64,000 nt of DNA from Actinomyces sp. 432 (GTDB taxonomy: Bacteria > Actinomycetota > Actinomycetes > Actinomycetales > Actinomycetaceae): positions 2,604,001 to 2,668,000 of the forward strand of contig NZ_CP025249.1 in NCBI RefSeq assembly GCF_009930875.1, read 5' to 3'. This document shows positions 1 through 8,761 of this stretch, in pieces. Both the position numbers and the translations under genes were made by a program. Every line of letters starts with the position of its first letter. The first letter of the stretch is position 1. The notes below the pieces were generated by a model. That model was not told the DNA's origin. It did no database searches and saw nothing but the letters and a program-made list of their open reading frames with translations.

Positions 1-606
1 CTGGCGGAAGGTACGAAACTCGCTCGCGCCGTCGATACGGGCGGCCTCAAGCAGCTCGGTGGGAACGGCGTCGCGGGTGAACTGCCACATCAGGTACAGG
101 CCGAAGGGTGAGATCAGCGAGGGGATGATCACCGACCAGGGAGTGTTGGTCAGGCCCAGCTTGGCGAACATGAGGAAGGTCGGGACCGCGAGCGCGGTTC
201 CGGGGACCGCGACGGCGCCGATGACAATGGCGAATACGGCGTTCTTGCCGGGGAAGTCGAACTTGGCCAGGCCGTACCCGGCCAGCACCGAGAGCAGCAC
301 GGAGCCGCCGGCGCCCAGGACTACGTACATCAGCGTGTTCAGGAACCAGCGCACGAACTGGCCATCGTTATAGGTCAGCGTCTCGCGGATGTTGTCCCAC
401 AGGGCGAAGTCGTGCCCGAACCACAGCCCGAAGGTGGAGAAGAGGTCACCCTGGGTCTTGGTGGAGGAGATGAACAGCCACAGCAGCGGCAGGTAGGTGT
501 AGATCAGCATCAGGCCCATCACGAGCGTCAGCAGCCAGCTCTTGCGCGGGTTCTCGACGTTGTAGCCGCGGTGTGCAACGGCGGCGTTGGCGGTCTTCTT
601 GCTCAT
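1..606 (-). CDS. Carbohydrate ABC transporter permease, MalG type (partial, C-terminus beyond window)
   Basis: Inner-membrane permease of a CUT1-type sugar ABC importer. The start is the ATG at 606, three bases after the stop of the upstream permease gene, so the two form one operon. The visible 202 residues contain transmembrane segments near residues 26-46, 88-112 and 120-142. The cytoplasmic EAA loop that docks the ATPase has just begun at the window edge (EAARIDGASE). The protein runs off the left edge and about 70-80 residues are missing. The MalG-type half of these transporters usually pairs with a MalF-type protein, which is the neighbour. No binding protein is visible; it may lie downstream off-window. 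The substrate cannot be read from the permease. Confidence 0.93.
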   Translation of the reverse strand, partial: MSKKTANAAVAHRGYNVENPRKSWLLTLVMGLMLIYTYLPLLWLFISSTKTQGDLFSTFGLWFGHDFALWDNIRETLTYNDGQFVRWFLNTLMYVVLGAGGSVLLSVLAGYGLAKFDFPGKNAVFAIVIGAVAVPGTALAVPTFLMFAKLGLTNTPWSVIIPSLISPFGLYLMWQFTRDAVPTELLEAARIDGASEFRTFRQ

Positions 607-609
607 GGC

Positions 610-1539
610 TCAGTTCTCCCGGTTCCCGCGCAGCTGGACTAGGTAGGCCACCGCCATGGTGATCAGCCCCATGACGATGGCGACTGTGGCCGAGTAGTTG
701 TACTGCTGGCCCGCGAAGGACAGGTTGTAGGCGTAGTAGTTCGGCGTGTAGTAGGTGGTAATCGCGTTGGGTGCCAGGCTCTGGAGGATCGAGGGCTCGT
801 TGAACAGCTGGAACGAGCCGATGATCGAGAAGATCGTGGCGATTCCCAGGGCGCCGCGCAGGGCGGGAATCTTGATGGCGGTGATGATGCGCCACTCGCT
901 GGCGCCGTCAATGGCCGCAGCCTCGTACAGGCTGTGCGGGATGGTCTTCAGCGAGGAGTAGAAGATCAGCATGTTGTAGCCGACGAACTCCCAGGTGACG
1001 ATGTTGCCGATCGACACCAGGATCACGTTGGCGCCCAACGGATCGGGGATGCTGACGCCCAGCAGGTCGGACAGCGAGCCGACCAGCCCGAACCGGTTGC
1101 CGTAAATGAAGCCCCACATCAGGGCGGCGACCACCGCGGGGACTGCGTAGGGCATGAAGATGGAGATGCGGAAGAAGGCCGTGCCGTAAAGCTTCAGGGA
1201 GTCGATCGCCAGCGCGGCCAGTAGTGACAGGGTGAGCATGATCGGCACCTGGATGACCAGGAACAGGGCCACGCGGCGGAATGCCTCCCAGAACTGCGGG
1301 TCCGCCAGGAGCTGGGTGTAGTTGTCCAGGCCGACGAACTGGTTGCCGCCAACCATCCGCTTCTGGAACAGGCTCAGGTAGATCGAGTAGAGGATCGGCG
1401 CCAGGAAGACGAAGGCGAACACCGTCATGAAGGGGCCCACGAAGCCCCAGCCGGTCCAGCGGCGCTTCGGGCGCCGCTCGGGCACCGTTTTGTGTTGTGC
1501 GGCAGCGGGTGCGCCCGCCGGGACGGGAATCGCCGACAT
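610..1539 (-). CDS. Carbohydrate ABC transporter permease, MalF/UgpA type
   Basis: First gene of a sugar importer operon, partner of the MalG-type permease that follows after 3 bp. The chosen start is the ATG at 1539 (MSAIPVPAG), which has GGAAGGAC about six bases upstream; an upstream in-frame ATG at 1581 lacks a ribosome site. The 309-residue protein has a short cytoplasmic tail, about six membrane segments and the EAA loop (EAAAIDGASEWR) that contacts the ATPase. It is transcribed divergently from the LacI gene at 1709, and the 170-bp gap holds operator-like sequence, so LacI control is likely (inference). The imported sugar is unknown. Confidence 0.93.
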   Translation of the reverse strand: MSAIPVPAGAPAAAQHKTVPERRPKRRWTGWGFVGPFMTVFAFVFLAPILYSIYLSLFQKRMVGGNQFVGLDNYTQLLADPQFWEAFRRVALFLVIQVPIMLTLSLLAALAIDSLKLYGTAFFRISIFMPYAVPAVVAALMWGFIYGNRFGLVGSLSDLLGVSIPDPLGANVILVSIGNIVTWEFVGYNMLIFYSSLKTIPHSLYEAAAIDGASEWRIITAIKIPALRGALGIATIFSIIGSFQLFNEPSILQSLAPNAITTYYTPNYYAYNLSFAGQQYNYSATVAIVMGLITMAVAYLVQLRGNREN

Positions 1540-1618
1540 CCTTGTCCTTCCGTCTCTGCACTGAGGGGAGTTGAAGTGCACGTGAAATGTTTACGCCAAC
1601 AGCAGCAACTACGCGGAT

Positions 1619-1630
1619 GGTTGCGCAAAC
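1619..1630. promoter_or_regulatory. Candidate LacI-family operator
   Basis: GGTTGCGCAAAC contains the perfect palindrome TTGCGCAA, with the central CG typical of LacI-family operators. It lies between the divergent permease operon (start 1539) and lacI (start 1709). A second AT-rich TGTTAACG stretch follows at 1633-1640. Binding is inferred from position and symmetry only. Confidence 0.4.
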
Positions 1631-1708
1631 ATTGTTAACGAGTGTTAGCGTGGCACATCGTTAAGGCACTGTCAACACGGCCGCGGCCCACTGCGTCAGG
1701 AGGTTCCC

Positions 1709-2734
1709 ATGTCAGCCCGGCGTCGTCATCAGGTCTCCATGGCGGATGTCGCGCGGCTGGCCGGCGTCTCCGCACAGACGGTCTCACGCGTGTCCAACGG
1801 CTACCAGGGAGTAGTGCCCGAGACCCGCGAGCGGGTGGTAGCAGCCATGCGCGAGCTCGGTTACCGCCCCAATGCCGCCGCCCGCGCACTCAAGCGCGGC
1901 AGCTTCCACAACATCGGCGTCGTCATGTTCGACCTGACCGCCACGGGCAATACCTCCACCCTGGCCGCAATCTCCGAGTCCGCCTCGGCCCATGGGTACA
2001 CCGTCACCCTCATGGCCCCGCAAGCCCGCACCACCGCCTCGGTCTCAGGCGCCTTTGACCGCCTGCAGGAACTATTGGTCGATGGGGTCATCCTGGTGCT
2101 GGAGTCAATGCCTGAGGACTCCGAGACCGCCTCCTTGACGATCCCGGACGTCGAGCACCTGGTCGTGGTCGACTCCGCCCTGGGTCCCGATCACGCGGTG
2201 GTCGACACCGACCAGGCCGCCGGAACCCGTAGCGCCGTGGAGCATCTTCTGGCGCTCGGGCACGAGACGGTCCACCACATCACCGGTCCCGCCCACTCCT
2301 ACTCCGCGCAGCGCCGCGAGCGCGCCTGGCGCGAAGTGCTCTCAGAGGCCGGGCGGCGCGTGCCCGAGCCCGCGCACGGGGACTGGTCGGCCGGCTCCGG
2401 TTACCGCGCCGCCCGCACGCTGTTGGAGGACCCGACCTGTACCGCCGTATTCTGCGCGAACGACGAGATGTCGCTCGGTCTGCTGCACGCCGCGCAGGAC
2501 CTGGGCCGACGTGTCCCGGAGGACCTGTCCGTGGTGGGCTTTGACGACATCCCCCTGGCCGCCGACTTCGCTCCCCCACTGACCACGGTGCATCAGGACT
2601 TCACCGGCATGGGACGGGCCTGCATGGCCCGCCTGGTGCGAATGATGAGCACTGGCGTGGCCGAGACCGGCCAGGAGCTGGTGCCGACCTCGCTTGTGGT
2701 GCGCGCCTCCACGGCGCCTCCGCAGCGATCGTGA
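1709..2734 (+). CDS. LacI-family transcriptional regulator
   Basis: Sugar-responsive DNA-binding repressor. Residues about 9-56 form the classic LacI headpiece (MADVARLAGVSAQTVSRVSN, then the hinge-helix region with LGYRPNAAARAL). A periplasmic-binding-protein-like ligand domain fills the rest, and the 341-residue length is normal. The ATG at 1709 follows AGGAGG by five bases. The gene is divergent from the sugar permease operon ending at the window edge, so it probably controls that operon and itself through the palindrome at 1619-1630. The effector is not predictable from the sequence. Confidence 0.95.
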   Translation: MSARRRHQVSMADVARLAGVSAQTVSRVSNGYQGVVPETRERVVAAMRELGYRPNAAARALKRGSFHNIGVVMFDLTATGNTSTLAAISESASAHGYTVTLMAPQARTTASVSGAFDRLQELLVDGVILVLESMPEDSETASLTIPDVEHLVVVDSALGPDHAVVDTDQAAGTRSAVEHLLALGHETVHHITGPAHSYSAQRRERAWREVLSEAGRRVPEPAHGDWSAGSGYRAARTLLEDPTCTAVFCANDEMSLGLLHAAQDLGRRVPEDLSVVGFDDIPLAADFAPPLTTVHQDFTGMGRACMARLVRMMSTGVAETGQELVPTSLVVRASTAPPQRS

Positions 2735-2748
2735 AGCCGCGAGCGACC

Positions 2749-2834
2749 ACGGTCGGCCACACGGTCAGCCCCACGGCCCACCACGACCAGCCGCGATCAG
2801 CCCCATGAACGGCCATGATCAGCCGCGGTCGGCC
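2749..2834. repeat. Degenerate tandem array of 10-bp GCC-ended units, about one helical turn apart
   Basis: Downstream of lacI, related decamers start at 2749 (ACGGTCGGCC), 2761 (ACGGTCAGCC), 2783 (ACGACCAGCC), 2793 (GCGATCAGCC), 2815 (ATGATCAGCC) and 2825 (GCGGTCGGCC). Weaker copies fill the gaps, giving a mean period near 10.9 bp. The outer edges (GACCACGG at 2745 and CCGTGGTC at 2833) are inverted relative to each other. No open reading frame of merit covers it. Together with the inverted repeat at 2890-3029 it fills the 310-bp gap between two convergent genes. Function unknown. Confidence 0.55.
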
Positions 2835-2889
2835 GTGGTCGACGCTGAGACCGAGCCGACCACCTGCAACTCTCGCCCCGCATTCGGAA

Positions 2890-3029
2890 AAAGTGTCCAT
2901 CTCTCGCCACTTTGACCTGTTGGGGCTCCGCGGGCAGCCGCGCCCCTTCCTGTTTTCCCAGGTCAGCGGCCATGGCCGACGGTACGCGGTGACAAGCCGC
3001 GAACCAAAGTGGTGAGAGATGGACACTTT
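2890..3029. repeat. Paired 25-nt inverted repeat between convergent genes (type B, copy 1)
   Basis: The left arm occupies 2890-2914 and starts AAAGTGTCCATCTCTC. The right arm at 3005-3029 is its reverse complement with 24 of 25 positions matching. The loop is 90 nt. Each arm also carries an internal dyad (AAAGTG at one end, CACTTT at the other). The element sits between the stops of lacI (+) and mmsB (-). A second element with the same layout and the same AAAGTGTCCA arm start lies at 20236-20363. Possibilities are a bidirectional terminator or a protein-binding pair; the loop is too long for a simple intrinsic terminator. Confidence 0.75.
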
Positions 3030-3044
3030 CCCGGCCAATGTGCG

Positions 3045-4295
3045 TCAGGCGGTGCTACGGCGCTTGCCGACGATGTCCACCGCCACGGCAAGCACCAGCA
3101 CCAGGCCCTTGATGGCCTGCTGCCAGGCGGAGTCCACGGCCATGATGGACAGCCCCATGTTGAGCACGCCCATAATCAGCGCACCGATGATGGCGCCGGA
3201 CACCCGGCCCACGCCACCGGATACTGCGGCTCCGCCGATGTAGGCGGCAGCAATGGCGTCCATCTCATACAGGTTGCCGGCGGTGGAGACCGCCGCCCCG
3301 GCGCGCGAGGTGGTCACGATGGCTGCCAGCGAGGCCAGGAAGCCCATGTTCACGAACACCAGGAAGTCCACACGCCTGACGTTCACGCCGGACAGGCGGG
3401 CTGCCTTGAGGTTGCCGCCGACAGCGTATATGTGACGCCCAAACACGCTCTTGTTCATCACGAAGGAGTAGATGAGGATTACCGCGCCCACGATCACCAG
3501 GACGATCGGCGTACCGCCGGCGGAGTAGGCCAGCAGCATGGTGAAGAAGCCGATGGCGGCAGCAAATACGAGCAGGCGCGCCGCCACCACTCCGGCCGGG
3601 TCAACGGCTCGTCCTGCGGCACGATTGCGGCGCCTTGCCCGCAGCTGGGTGAGCACCAGTCCCGCAATGGCCAGCAGACCGATGAGGATGGTTACGCCGT
3701 CATAGTTCTTCAGGTATCCCAGCCAGGCGGGCAGCGAACCGTTGGCGATGCTGACAAATGCGGGCGGCAGCCCGGAGACGGTGCGCTGGACCAGGACCAC
3801 GGTGAGCCCGCGGAAGATGAGCATGCTACCCAGGGTCACGATGAAGGCGGGGATCTCCATGATCGCCACCCAGAAGCCCTGCCAGCAGCCGATGAGCAGG
3901 CCGATCACGATCGCCACCAGCACCGCCACCGGCCACGGCACCCCGGAGTTGACTACCAGCAGGCCGATGACGCCGCCCACGAATCCGACGATCGAACCGA
4001 CCGACAGGTCGATGTGCCGGGCGATGATGATCATGACCATGCCGACCGCCAGGATCATCACGTAGGCGTTCTGCTGGATGAGGCTGGCAACGTTGTTGGG
4101 CGCCAGCAGCAGCCCACCGGTCAGGACTTGGAAGAAGACGATGATCGCCACCAGCGCGGCCAGGATCCCGTACTGGCGCAGGTTGCGGCCAAGGGAATCG
4201 CGCAGCCTCGCCCCGGCAGTGGGCGTGCCCTGCCCGCGCCCGGAGGCGCGCTCAGCCCCGCGCTCCACGCTCGTAATGTCGGTTGGCTGGCTCAC
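3045..4295 (-). CDS. mmsB: Multiple-monosaccharide ABC transporter permease (MmsB/GguB family)
   Basis: Membrane component of a CUT2-type sugar importer. The protein has 416 residues and about ten hydrophobic segments, and is longer than RbsC. The extra length is a charged cytoplasmic insert near residues 180-205, as in the GguB/XylH group. It starts with GTG at 4295, overlapping the stop of the ATPase gene by 4 bp (GTGA), with GGAAGGAG upstream. It is the last gene of the chvE-mmsA-mmsB operon. The close ChvE match of the binding protein points to xylose, glucose or arabinose-like pentoses and hexoses; linkage to xylAB further right favours xylose (inference). Confidence 0.93.
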   Translation of the reverse strand: MSQPTDITSVERGAERASGRGQGTPTAGARLRDSLGRNLRQYGILAALVAIIVFFQVLTGGLLLAPNNVASLIQQNAYVMILAVGMVMIIIARHIDLSVGSIVGFVGGVIGLLVVNSGVPWPVAVLVAIVIGLLIGCWQGFWVAIMEIPAFIVTLGSMLIFRGLTVVLVQRTVSGLPPAFVSIANGSLPAWLGYLKNYDGVTILIGLLAIAGLVLTQLRARRRNRAAGRAVDPAGVVAARLLVFAAAIGFFTMLLAYSAGGTPIVLVIVGAVILIYSFVMNKSVFGRHIYAVGGNLKAARLSGVNVRRVDFLVFVNMGFLASLAAIVTTSRAGAAVSTAGNLYEMDAIAAAYIGGAAVSGGVGRVSGAIIGALIMGVLNMGLSIMAVDSAWQQAIKGLVLVLAVAVDIVGKRRSTA

Positions 4296-5932
4296 TGCCC
4301 CGCTCCTTCCTGTTCCGTGCTCGGCGCGGGCCCTTGGCCGGCGGCGTCCTTCTCAATGGTCATTAGCTTCATGAGGTTCTCCTGGGTGGCCTCGGCCCGG
4401 GGCATTTGCCCCGTAATCCGGCCTTGGCTCATCGTGTAGACGCGATCGCATATCCCCAGCAGCTCGGGAAGCTCGGAGGAGATGACGAGGATGGCCTTTC
4501 CGGAATCGGCCAGTTGGTTGATGATTTGGTAGATCTCGTATTTGGCTCCGACGTCGATGCCACGGGTCGGCTCGTCGAGGATGAGGACGTCGGGGTCTGA
4601 GAACATCCACTTGGCCAGGACGACCTTCTGCTGGTTGCCTCCGGACAGGGAGCCGACCGGGGTGGCGAGCGACTCCGTTTTGGTGCGCAGCTCGCGCCGG
4701 TAGCGCTCGGCCACCTCCTCCTCCGCGGCGTCGTCGACGATGCCGCGGGAGGAGACCTTGTTCAGGGCGGCGGCCGTGGTGTTGGTCTTGACGTCCTGGA
4801 TGAGGTTCAGGCCGAGTACCTTGCGGTCCTCGGTGACGTAGGCCAGGCCGTTGTCGATGGCCTGCCGCACGGTGGCGGTGGAGATCTCCTTGCCGTCCTT
4901 GTAGACGAGCCCGGAGATGTTGGTACCCCAGGAGCGCCCGAACAGGCTCATGGCCAGTTCCGTGCGGCCGGCCCCCATGAGCCCGGCGAGGCCGACGATC
5001 TCTCCGCGGCGCAGGCTCAGGGCGGCGTCGTCGACGACGGCGCGGGCGGTGTCGATGGGGTGGTGAGCGGTCCAGTGCTCGATCCGCAGCACCTCCTCCC
5101 CCACATGCGGAGTGTGCTCGGGGAAGCGACTGGACAGCTCGCGCCCCACCATGAGGCGGATGATCTCGTCCTCGCCGATGGTGCCTTCCCCGTGCAGCGG
5201 GGCCGTGCCGACGGTGCGGCCGTCACGGATGATGGTAGTACGGTCGGCGACGCCGGCCACCTCCGCCAGCTTGTGGGAGATCATCACCATGGTTATGCCG
5301 CGCTCCCGCAGCCCCCACATGAGGTCGAGCAGGTGGGCGGAGTCGTCGTCGTTGAGAGCGGCGGTGGGCTCGTCCAGGATGAGCAGGCGCACGTCCTTGG
5401 ACAGGGCCTTGGCGATCTCCACCAGCTGCTGCTGGCCGACGCCGAGGTCCGCCACGCGCGTCTGCGGGCGGATGTTCAGGCCGACTTCCCGCAGCAGTTC
5501 GGCGGCCGCCTCATTGGTCGCGTCCCAGTCGATGACGCCCCGGCGGGACTTCTCATTGCCCATGAAGATGTTCTCGGCCACGGACAGGTAGGGGCTGAGG
5601 GCCAGCTCCTGGTGGATGATGACGATGCCGACGGCCTCGGAGTCGCGGATGGAGCGGAACTGGCGGACCTCGCCGTCGTAGACGATGTCGCCGTCGTAGG
5701 TGCCGCGGGGCCACACCCCGGAGAGCACATTCATCAGGGTGGACTTGCCGGCGCCGTTTTCTCCGCAGATGGCCAGGATCTCACCGCGGCGGACCTCCAG
5801 GTTGACGTCGTCCAGGGCCTTGAAGTCGCCGAAGGGCTTGGTGATGTGCCGCATCTCGAGGATGATGTCCGCGGACGACGCTACTTCCTGCGCGGGCGCG
5901 GAGGCGCGCGGGTTCTTGGGGTCGGCCGCCAT
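4292..5932 (-). CDS. mmsA: Multiple-monosaccharide ABC transporter ATPase (MmsA/GguA family)
   Basis: Double-domain ATPase that powers the ChvE-dependent sugar importer. The N-terminal half has a full Walker A (GENGAGKST), a signature region and Walker B (LLILDEPTAAL). The C-terminal half has the degenerate Walker A typical of CUT2 ATPases (GLMGAGRTE) and a clear signature plus Walker B (LSGGNQQK, LILDEPTRGID). The 546-residue length is a little longer than the usual 500-510, with extra residues at both ends. The ATG at 5932 overlaps the chvE stop (TAATG), so translation is coupled. It operates at the inner face of the membrane with MmsB. Confidence 0.95.
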   Translation of the reverse strand: MAADPKNPRASAPAQEVASSADIILEMRHITKPFGDFKALDDVNLEVRRGEILAICGENGAGKSTLMNVLSGVWPRGTYDGDIVYDGEVRQFRSIRDSEAVGIVIIHQELALSPYLSVAENIFMGNEKSRRGVIDWDATNEAAAELLREVGLNIRPQTRVADLGVGQQQLVEIAKALSKDVRLLILDEPTAALNDDDSAHLLDLMWGLRERGITMVMISHKLAEVAGVADRTTIIRDGRTVGTAPLHGEGTIGEDEIIRLMVGRELSSRFPEHTPHVGEEVLRIEHWTAHHPIDTARAVVDDAALSLRRGEIVGLAGLMGAGRTELAMSLFGRSWGTNISGLVYKDGKEISTATVRQAIDNGLAYVTEDRKVLGLNLIQDVKTNTTAAALNKVSSRGIVDDAAEEEVAERYRRELRTKTESLATPVGSLSGGNQQKVVLAKWMFSDPDVLILDEPTRGIDVGAKYEIYQIINQLADSGKAILVISSELPELLGICDRVYTMSQGRITGQMPRAEATQENLMKLMTIEKDAAGQGPAPSTEQEGAGQ

Positions 5933-7056
5933 TACAGCCCCACCTCGCCGGCGGAGTAGTAGCCGGAGTCGACTAGGATCTCGCGGACGTTTCCGGCGTC
6001 TACGGTTACCGGGTCAAGCAGGTAGGAGGGCACTACCAGTTGGCCGTTGTCGTAGGACTCGGTGTCGTTGACCTCGACCTCCTGCCCCTGGGCGATCTGG
6101 TCGACCATGGTGGCGCAGCGTTCCCCGAGCAGGCGGGTATCCTTGAAGACCGTCATCGACTGGCGGCCCTTCACAATGTTCGCCACGTTGGCCTGGTCGG
6201 CGTCCTGGCCGGTGAGGACCGGCCAGTTGTCATCGTTGTACCCGGCGGACGCCAGGGCCTGGCCGATTCCCAGTGCAATGGCGTCATTAGGGGACAGGAT
6301 CACGTCGACGCGCCTGGTGGTGGAGTAGAAGGAGTTGAGCCGGTTCTCCATCTCCGACTGAGCGGTGGTGTTGGACCACGCCTGGATACCGATGGACTGC
6401 CAGTCGTCCACGCTGGAGGGCAGCTTGCCCGAGGGGCATACCAGCTTGCCCGACTCAATGTAGGGGCTCAGCACGTCCCAGGCGCCCTCGAAGAAGAAGC
6501 GGGCGTTGTTGTCATCCGGGGAGCCTGCGAAGGGCTCGAAGTTGAAGGGGCCGGAGGCGTTCTCCAGGTCGAGGGCGTCCACGATGTACTGCCCCTGCAT
6601 GGCACCGACGTTGTAGTTGTCGAAGGTGACGTAGTAGTCAACCGCCTCGGTATCGCGGATGAGACGGTCGTAGGCGATGATCTTGATCCCGAGTCCGGCG
6701 GCACTCTGCAGCACGGGCCCGAGCGCGGAGCCGTCGATGGAGCCGACGACGATCACCGCCGGGGACTTATTGATCATCGTCTGGATCTGGGAGTTCTGCT
6801 GCTCGACCTTGTTGTCGGCGAACTGGAGCTCGACGGTGTAGCCAAGGCCCTCAAGGAGAGACTTGAGGTTCTCACCGTCGCGACTCCAACGCTCCAGGTT
6901 CTTGGTCGGCATGGAGACGCCAATCAGGGCGCCATCGCCGCCGCCGACGTCGCCGTAGTAGTCGGCCGTTCGCTCCGCGGTGCACGCCGCCAGCAACACT
7001 GTCGCCGCCGCGACGGAGCCTCCCGCAATAAACGACCTGCGCGACAAATCCTGCAT
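5932..7056 (-). CDS. chvE: ChvE-type monosaccharide-binding lipoprotein, Tat-exported
   Basis: Extracellular sugar receptor feeding MmsA/MmsB. The signal has a twin-arginine motif (SRRSFIAGG, residues 5-13) followed by a lipobox (LLAAC, Cys25), so a folded lipoprotein exported by Tat is expected. The mature part matches the ChvE family closely, including the GVSMPTK start, VVGSIDGSALGPVL, KIIAYDRLI, FAGSPDDNNARFFF, LTGQDAD and DTESYDNGQLVVPSYLL. The ATG at 7056 has GAGGAGG five bases upstream. The upstream region holds TTAGTTGC (7103-7110); the TAGTTGC core recurs on the minus strand in the xylA/ROK-regulator gap (17801-17807), a weak hint of common control. Confidence 0.95.
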   Translation of the reverse strand: MQDLSRRSFIAGGSVAAATVLLAACTAERTADYYGDVGGGDGALIGVSMPTKNLERWSRDGENLKSLLEGLGYTVELQFADNKVEQQNSQIQTMINKSPAVIVVGSIDGSALGPVLQSAAGLGIKIIAYDRLIRDTEAVDYYVTFDNYNVGAMQGQYIVDALDLENASGPFNFEPFAGSPDDNNARFFFEGAWDVLSPYIESGKLVCPSGKLPSSVDDWQSIGIQAWSNTTAQSEMENRLNSFYSTTRRVDVILSPNDAIALGIGQALASAGYNDDNWPVLTGQDADQANVANIVKGRQSMTVFKDTRLLGERCATMVDQIAQGQEVEVNDTESYDNGQLVVPSYLLDPVTVDAGNVREILVDSGYYSAGEVGL

Positions 7057-7268
7057 TGAGGCCTCCTCGCCTCGGGGGTGGGGTATGGATCCTGCGATCC
7101 ATTTAGTTGCACGCTACCACTTATACGGTGTCGTGACAAGCGTGTGGCAGCGTTGCGCCTCCGCGCACCGCACCACCGCCGCGCGACACAGTCCTCACGG
7201 GACTCATTGCTGGGCACCAAACTGGGTAACATCCTGATGACACACCAACTACGACCGAGGAGTTTCTA

Positions 7269-7973
7269 GTGCGTCACTTTCCAGCTAAGCCCTCGCCTTG
7301 CCGCCGCGTAGTGACGTCCATGGCGGCGTTGCTGCTGGCGTGTGGGCCTTTGGTGGCGTGCTCCTCCGACTCGGACGACAACCCCTTGGGTATCGGTACC
7401 TTCGACCCCGAGGCAATGGCCTCGGCCAAGGCCTCGGAGTCGGCTGCTGCGGCGGCGGCGTCCGCCTCCGCCGCGGCCTCGGCGGAGGCTGCTGGTGTGG
7501 TGACGGCGGAGTCGCTGTCCACGGAGCGGCATGTGATCACATCGATCCCCGAGGACCTGGACGAGCCGCAGACCGAGGTCCTGAGGGCCTTCGTCCACTA
7601 CGACCAGGTCACCTGGAACATCTGGTTCACCCGCACCGGCATCGAGGACGCCCAACCCCTCATGACCGCGGAGGAGTACCAGGCGTTTACGGACTACTTT
7701 GAAGAAAACGCCGCAGGCAGGACCGACGGTACGGTGAGGGTCGCAGTGACCTCGGTGTACTTGACGGCGCCGGATGCTGTGCCGCCAAGAGCGATGGTCG
7801 AGGTCTGTGACGACCAGACCGACCTGGTCGACTATGACGCTGACGGCAATGACATCAGCGATCCCGAGACTCTGCAGGTGCGGCGCAATATCCGCGTCAC
7901 CATGGTGTACGAGGACGGCACCTGGAAGGAAGCCGCCGAGGAACGCCTGTCGATCAACGAGTGCACGGTGTGA
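7269..7973 (+). CDS. Lipoprotein with Ala/Ser-rich linker, copy 1 of a duplicated pair
   Basis: I do not recognise the family. The GTG at 7269 follows GAGGAG by seven bases. Residues 1-31 form a lipoprotein signal (LVAC, Cys31). A low-complexity Ala/Ser/Glu linker spans about residues 55-80. The remaining 150 residues form a compact domain with one Cys near DYDADGNDISD and one at the C-terminus (INECTV). The fold is reminiscent of small actinobacterial lipoproteins of the NTF2-like/Tim44 sort, but that is a guess. A paralog (with a frameshift) lies at 8762-9489, and both are followed by a member of a secreted-protein family. The sequence before both starts shares TCCTGATGAC, so promoter and gene were duplicated together. 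Confidence 0.8.
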   Translation: MRHFPAKPSPCRRVVTSMAALLLACGPLVACSSDSDDNPLGIGTFDPEAMASAKASESAAAAAASASAAASAEAAGVVTAESLSTERHVITSIPEDLDEPQTEVLRAFVHYDQVTWNIWFTRTGIEDAQPLMTAEEYQAFTDYFEENAAGRTDGTVRVAVTSVYLTAPDAVPPRAMVEVCDDQTDLVDYDADGNDISDPETLQVRRNIRVTMVYEDGTWKEAAEERLSINECTV

Positions 7974-7976
7974 ACC

Positions 7977-8517
7977 ATGCGACAGAGGTCTCGAAAGCTT
8001 TTCGCCGCCCTGAGCGCGGCACTCCTGCTGGTAACTCCACTCGTAACCGCAGCTCTAGCCTGGACCTTCGAGCTGGATGACGACGCTACTGGTACTTCGT
8101 CTTCTGGCTCGGTGGTGCAGGGTGGGGATGGTTCGGTGACGATGGCGGTCAGTGTGGAGTCTGTGTCGGCGGCTCCAGACGGGTCTGGTTCCGGTTCTGG
8201 TGGTGGGGCGGTGTCGTGGTCGCAGTCGGTGACCACCACGGTGCATCCGGTGTGCTGGTACACGCAGAGTAGTGCTGGCGCGGAGAAGGCGAAGTGGCTG
8301 GAGTCTCCGGATGGCGCCGCTGTTCGGCCTGTTCGGCCGCAATAACAACAACGACGACTCGGAGGGGCTGGAGGAGTAGAAGACGCGTTGCTCCGACTGT
8401 GGGTCCTGTGTGGACGGTGTCGAGGGCTACTGGTGCGTGGTGCCCTGTTCCTCGGAGCTGGTGGATGGTGGCGGCCTGCACGGCAAGTCCTGCATGAGGT
8501 CCCCTCGTCCTGCGTGA
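7977..8517 (+). pseudogene. Broken copy of the secreted protein encoded at 9493-10590
   Basis: The first 115 codons encode a signal peptide and a Ser/Gly-rich region that match the intact protein almost block for block (GGDGSVTMAVSVESVSAA, TTTVHPVCWYT, AKWLESPDGAA). An extra base near 8320 shifts the frame, and the shifted frame ends at 8345. Reading in the restored frame gives RNNNNDD and then an in-frame TAG at 8377-8379 where the paralog has Lys-Gln. Similarity continues to about 8455 and then stops, so some 200 C-terminal residues are missing. Three independent lesions make this real decay, not a sequencing slip. Confidence 0.85.
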
Positions 8518-8761
8518 GGCTCCCTCTTTTCGGGAGCACGGGCGCGGGCCCGACGCCCCATTTGGTTGGCCGACTAGTACGTTTGGCTTGACGGCAACGG
8601 CCCGGCAGGGGCGCCGGCGCTCACGCACAGGGACAGCGGAGGCGCTGAAGCCCGCCTCCGGCGGCCCCGGTCGGGTTGCGCACACGCCGGGGGCGTGCGA
8701 GGCTTTGTAACGTCCTGATGACGTTGCCCTTACGTTGGCCAGTACATGCGAGGAGCTGCCC

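Noticed and set aside
3009..4439. 476-codon plus-strand frame opposite mmsB
   Set aside because: Antisense shadow typical of GC-rich DNA; His/Asp/Gln-rich composition, while the minus strand encodes a clear permease.
7977..8517. Treating the broken secreted-protein copy as another one-base sequencing error
   Set aside because: It also has an in-frame TAG and has lost about 200 C-terminal codons, so correcting one base does not restore it.
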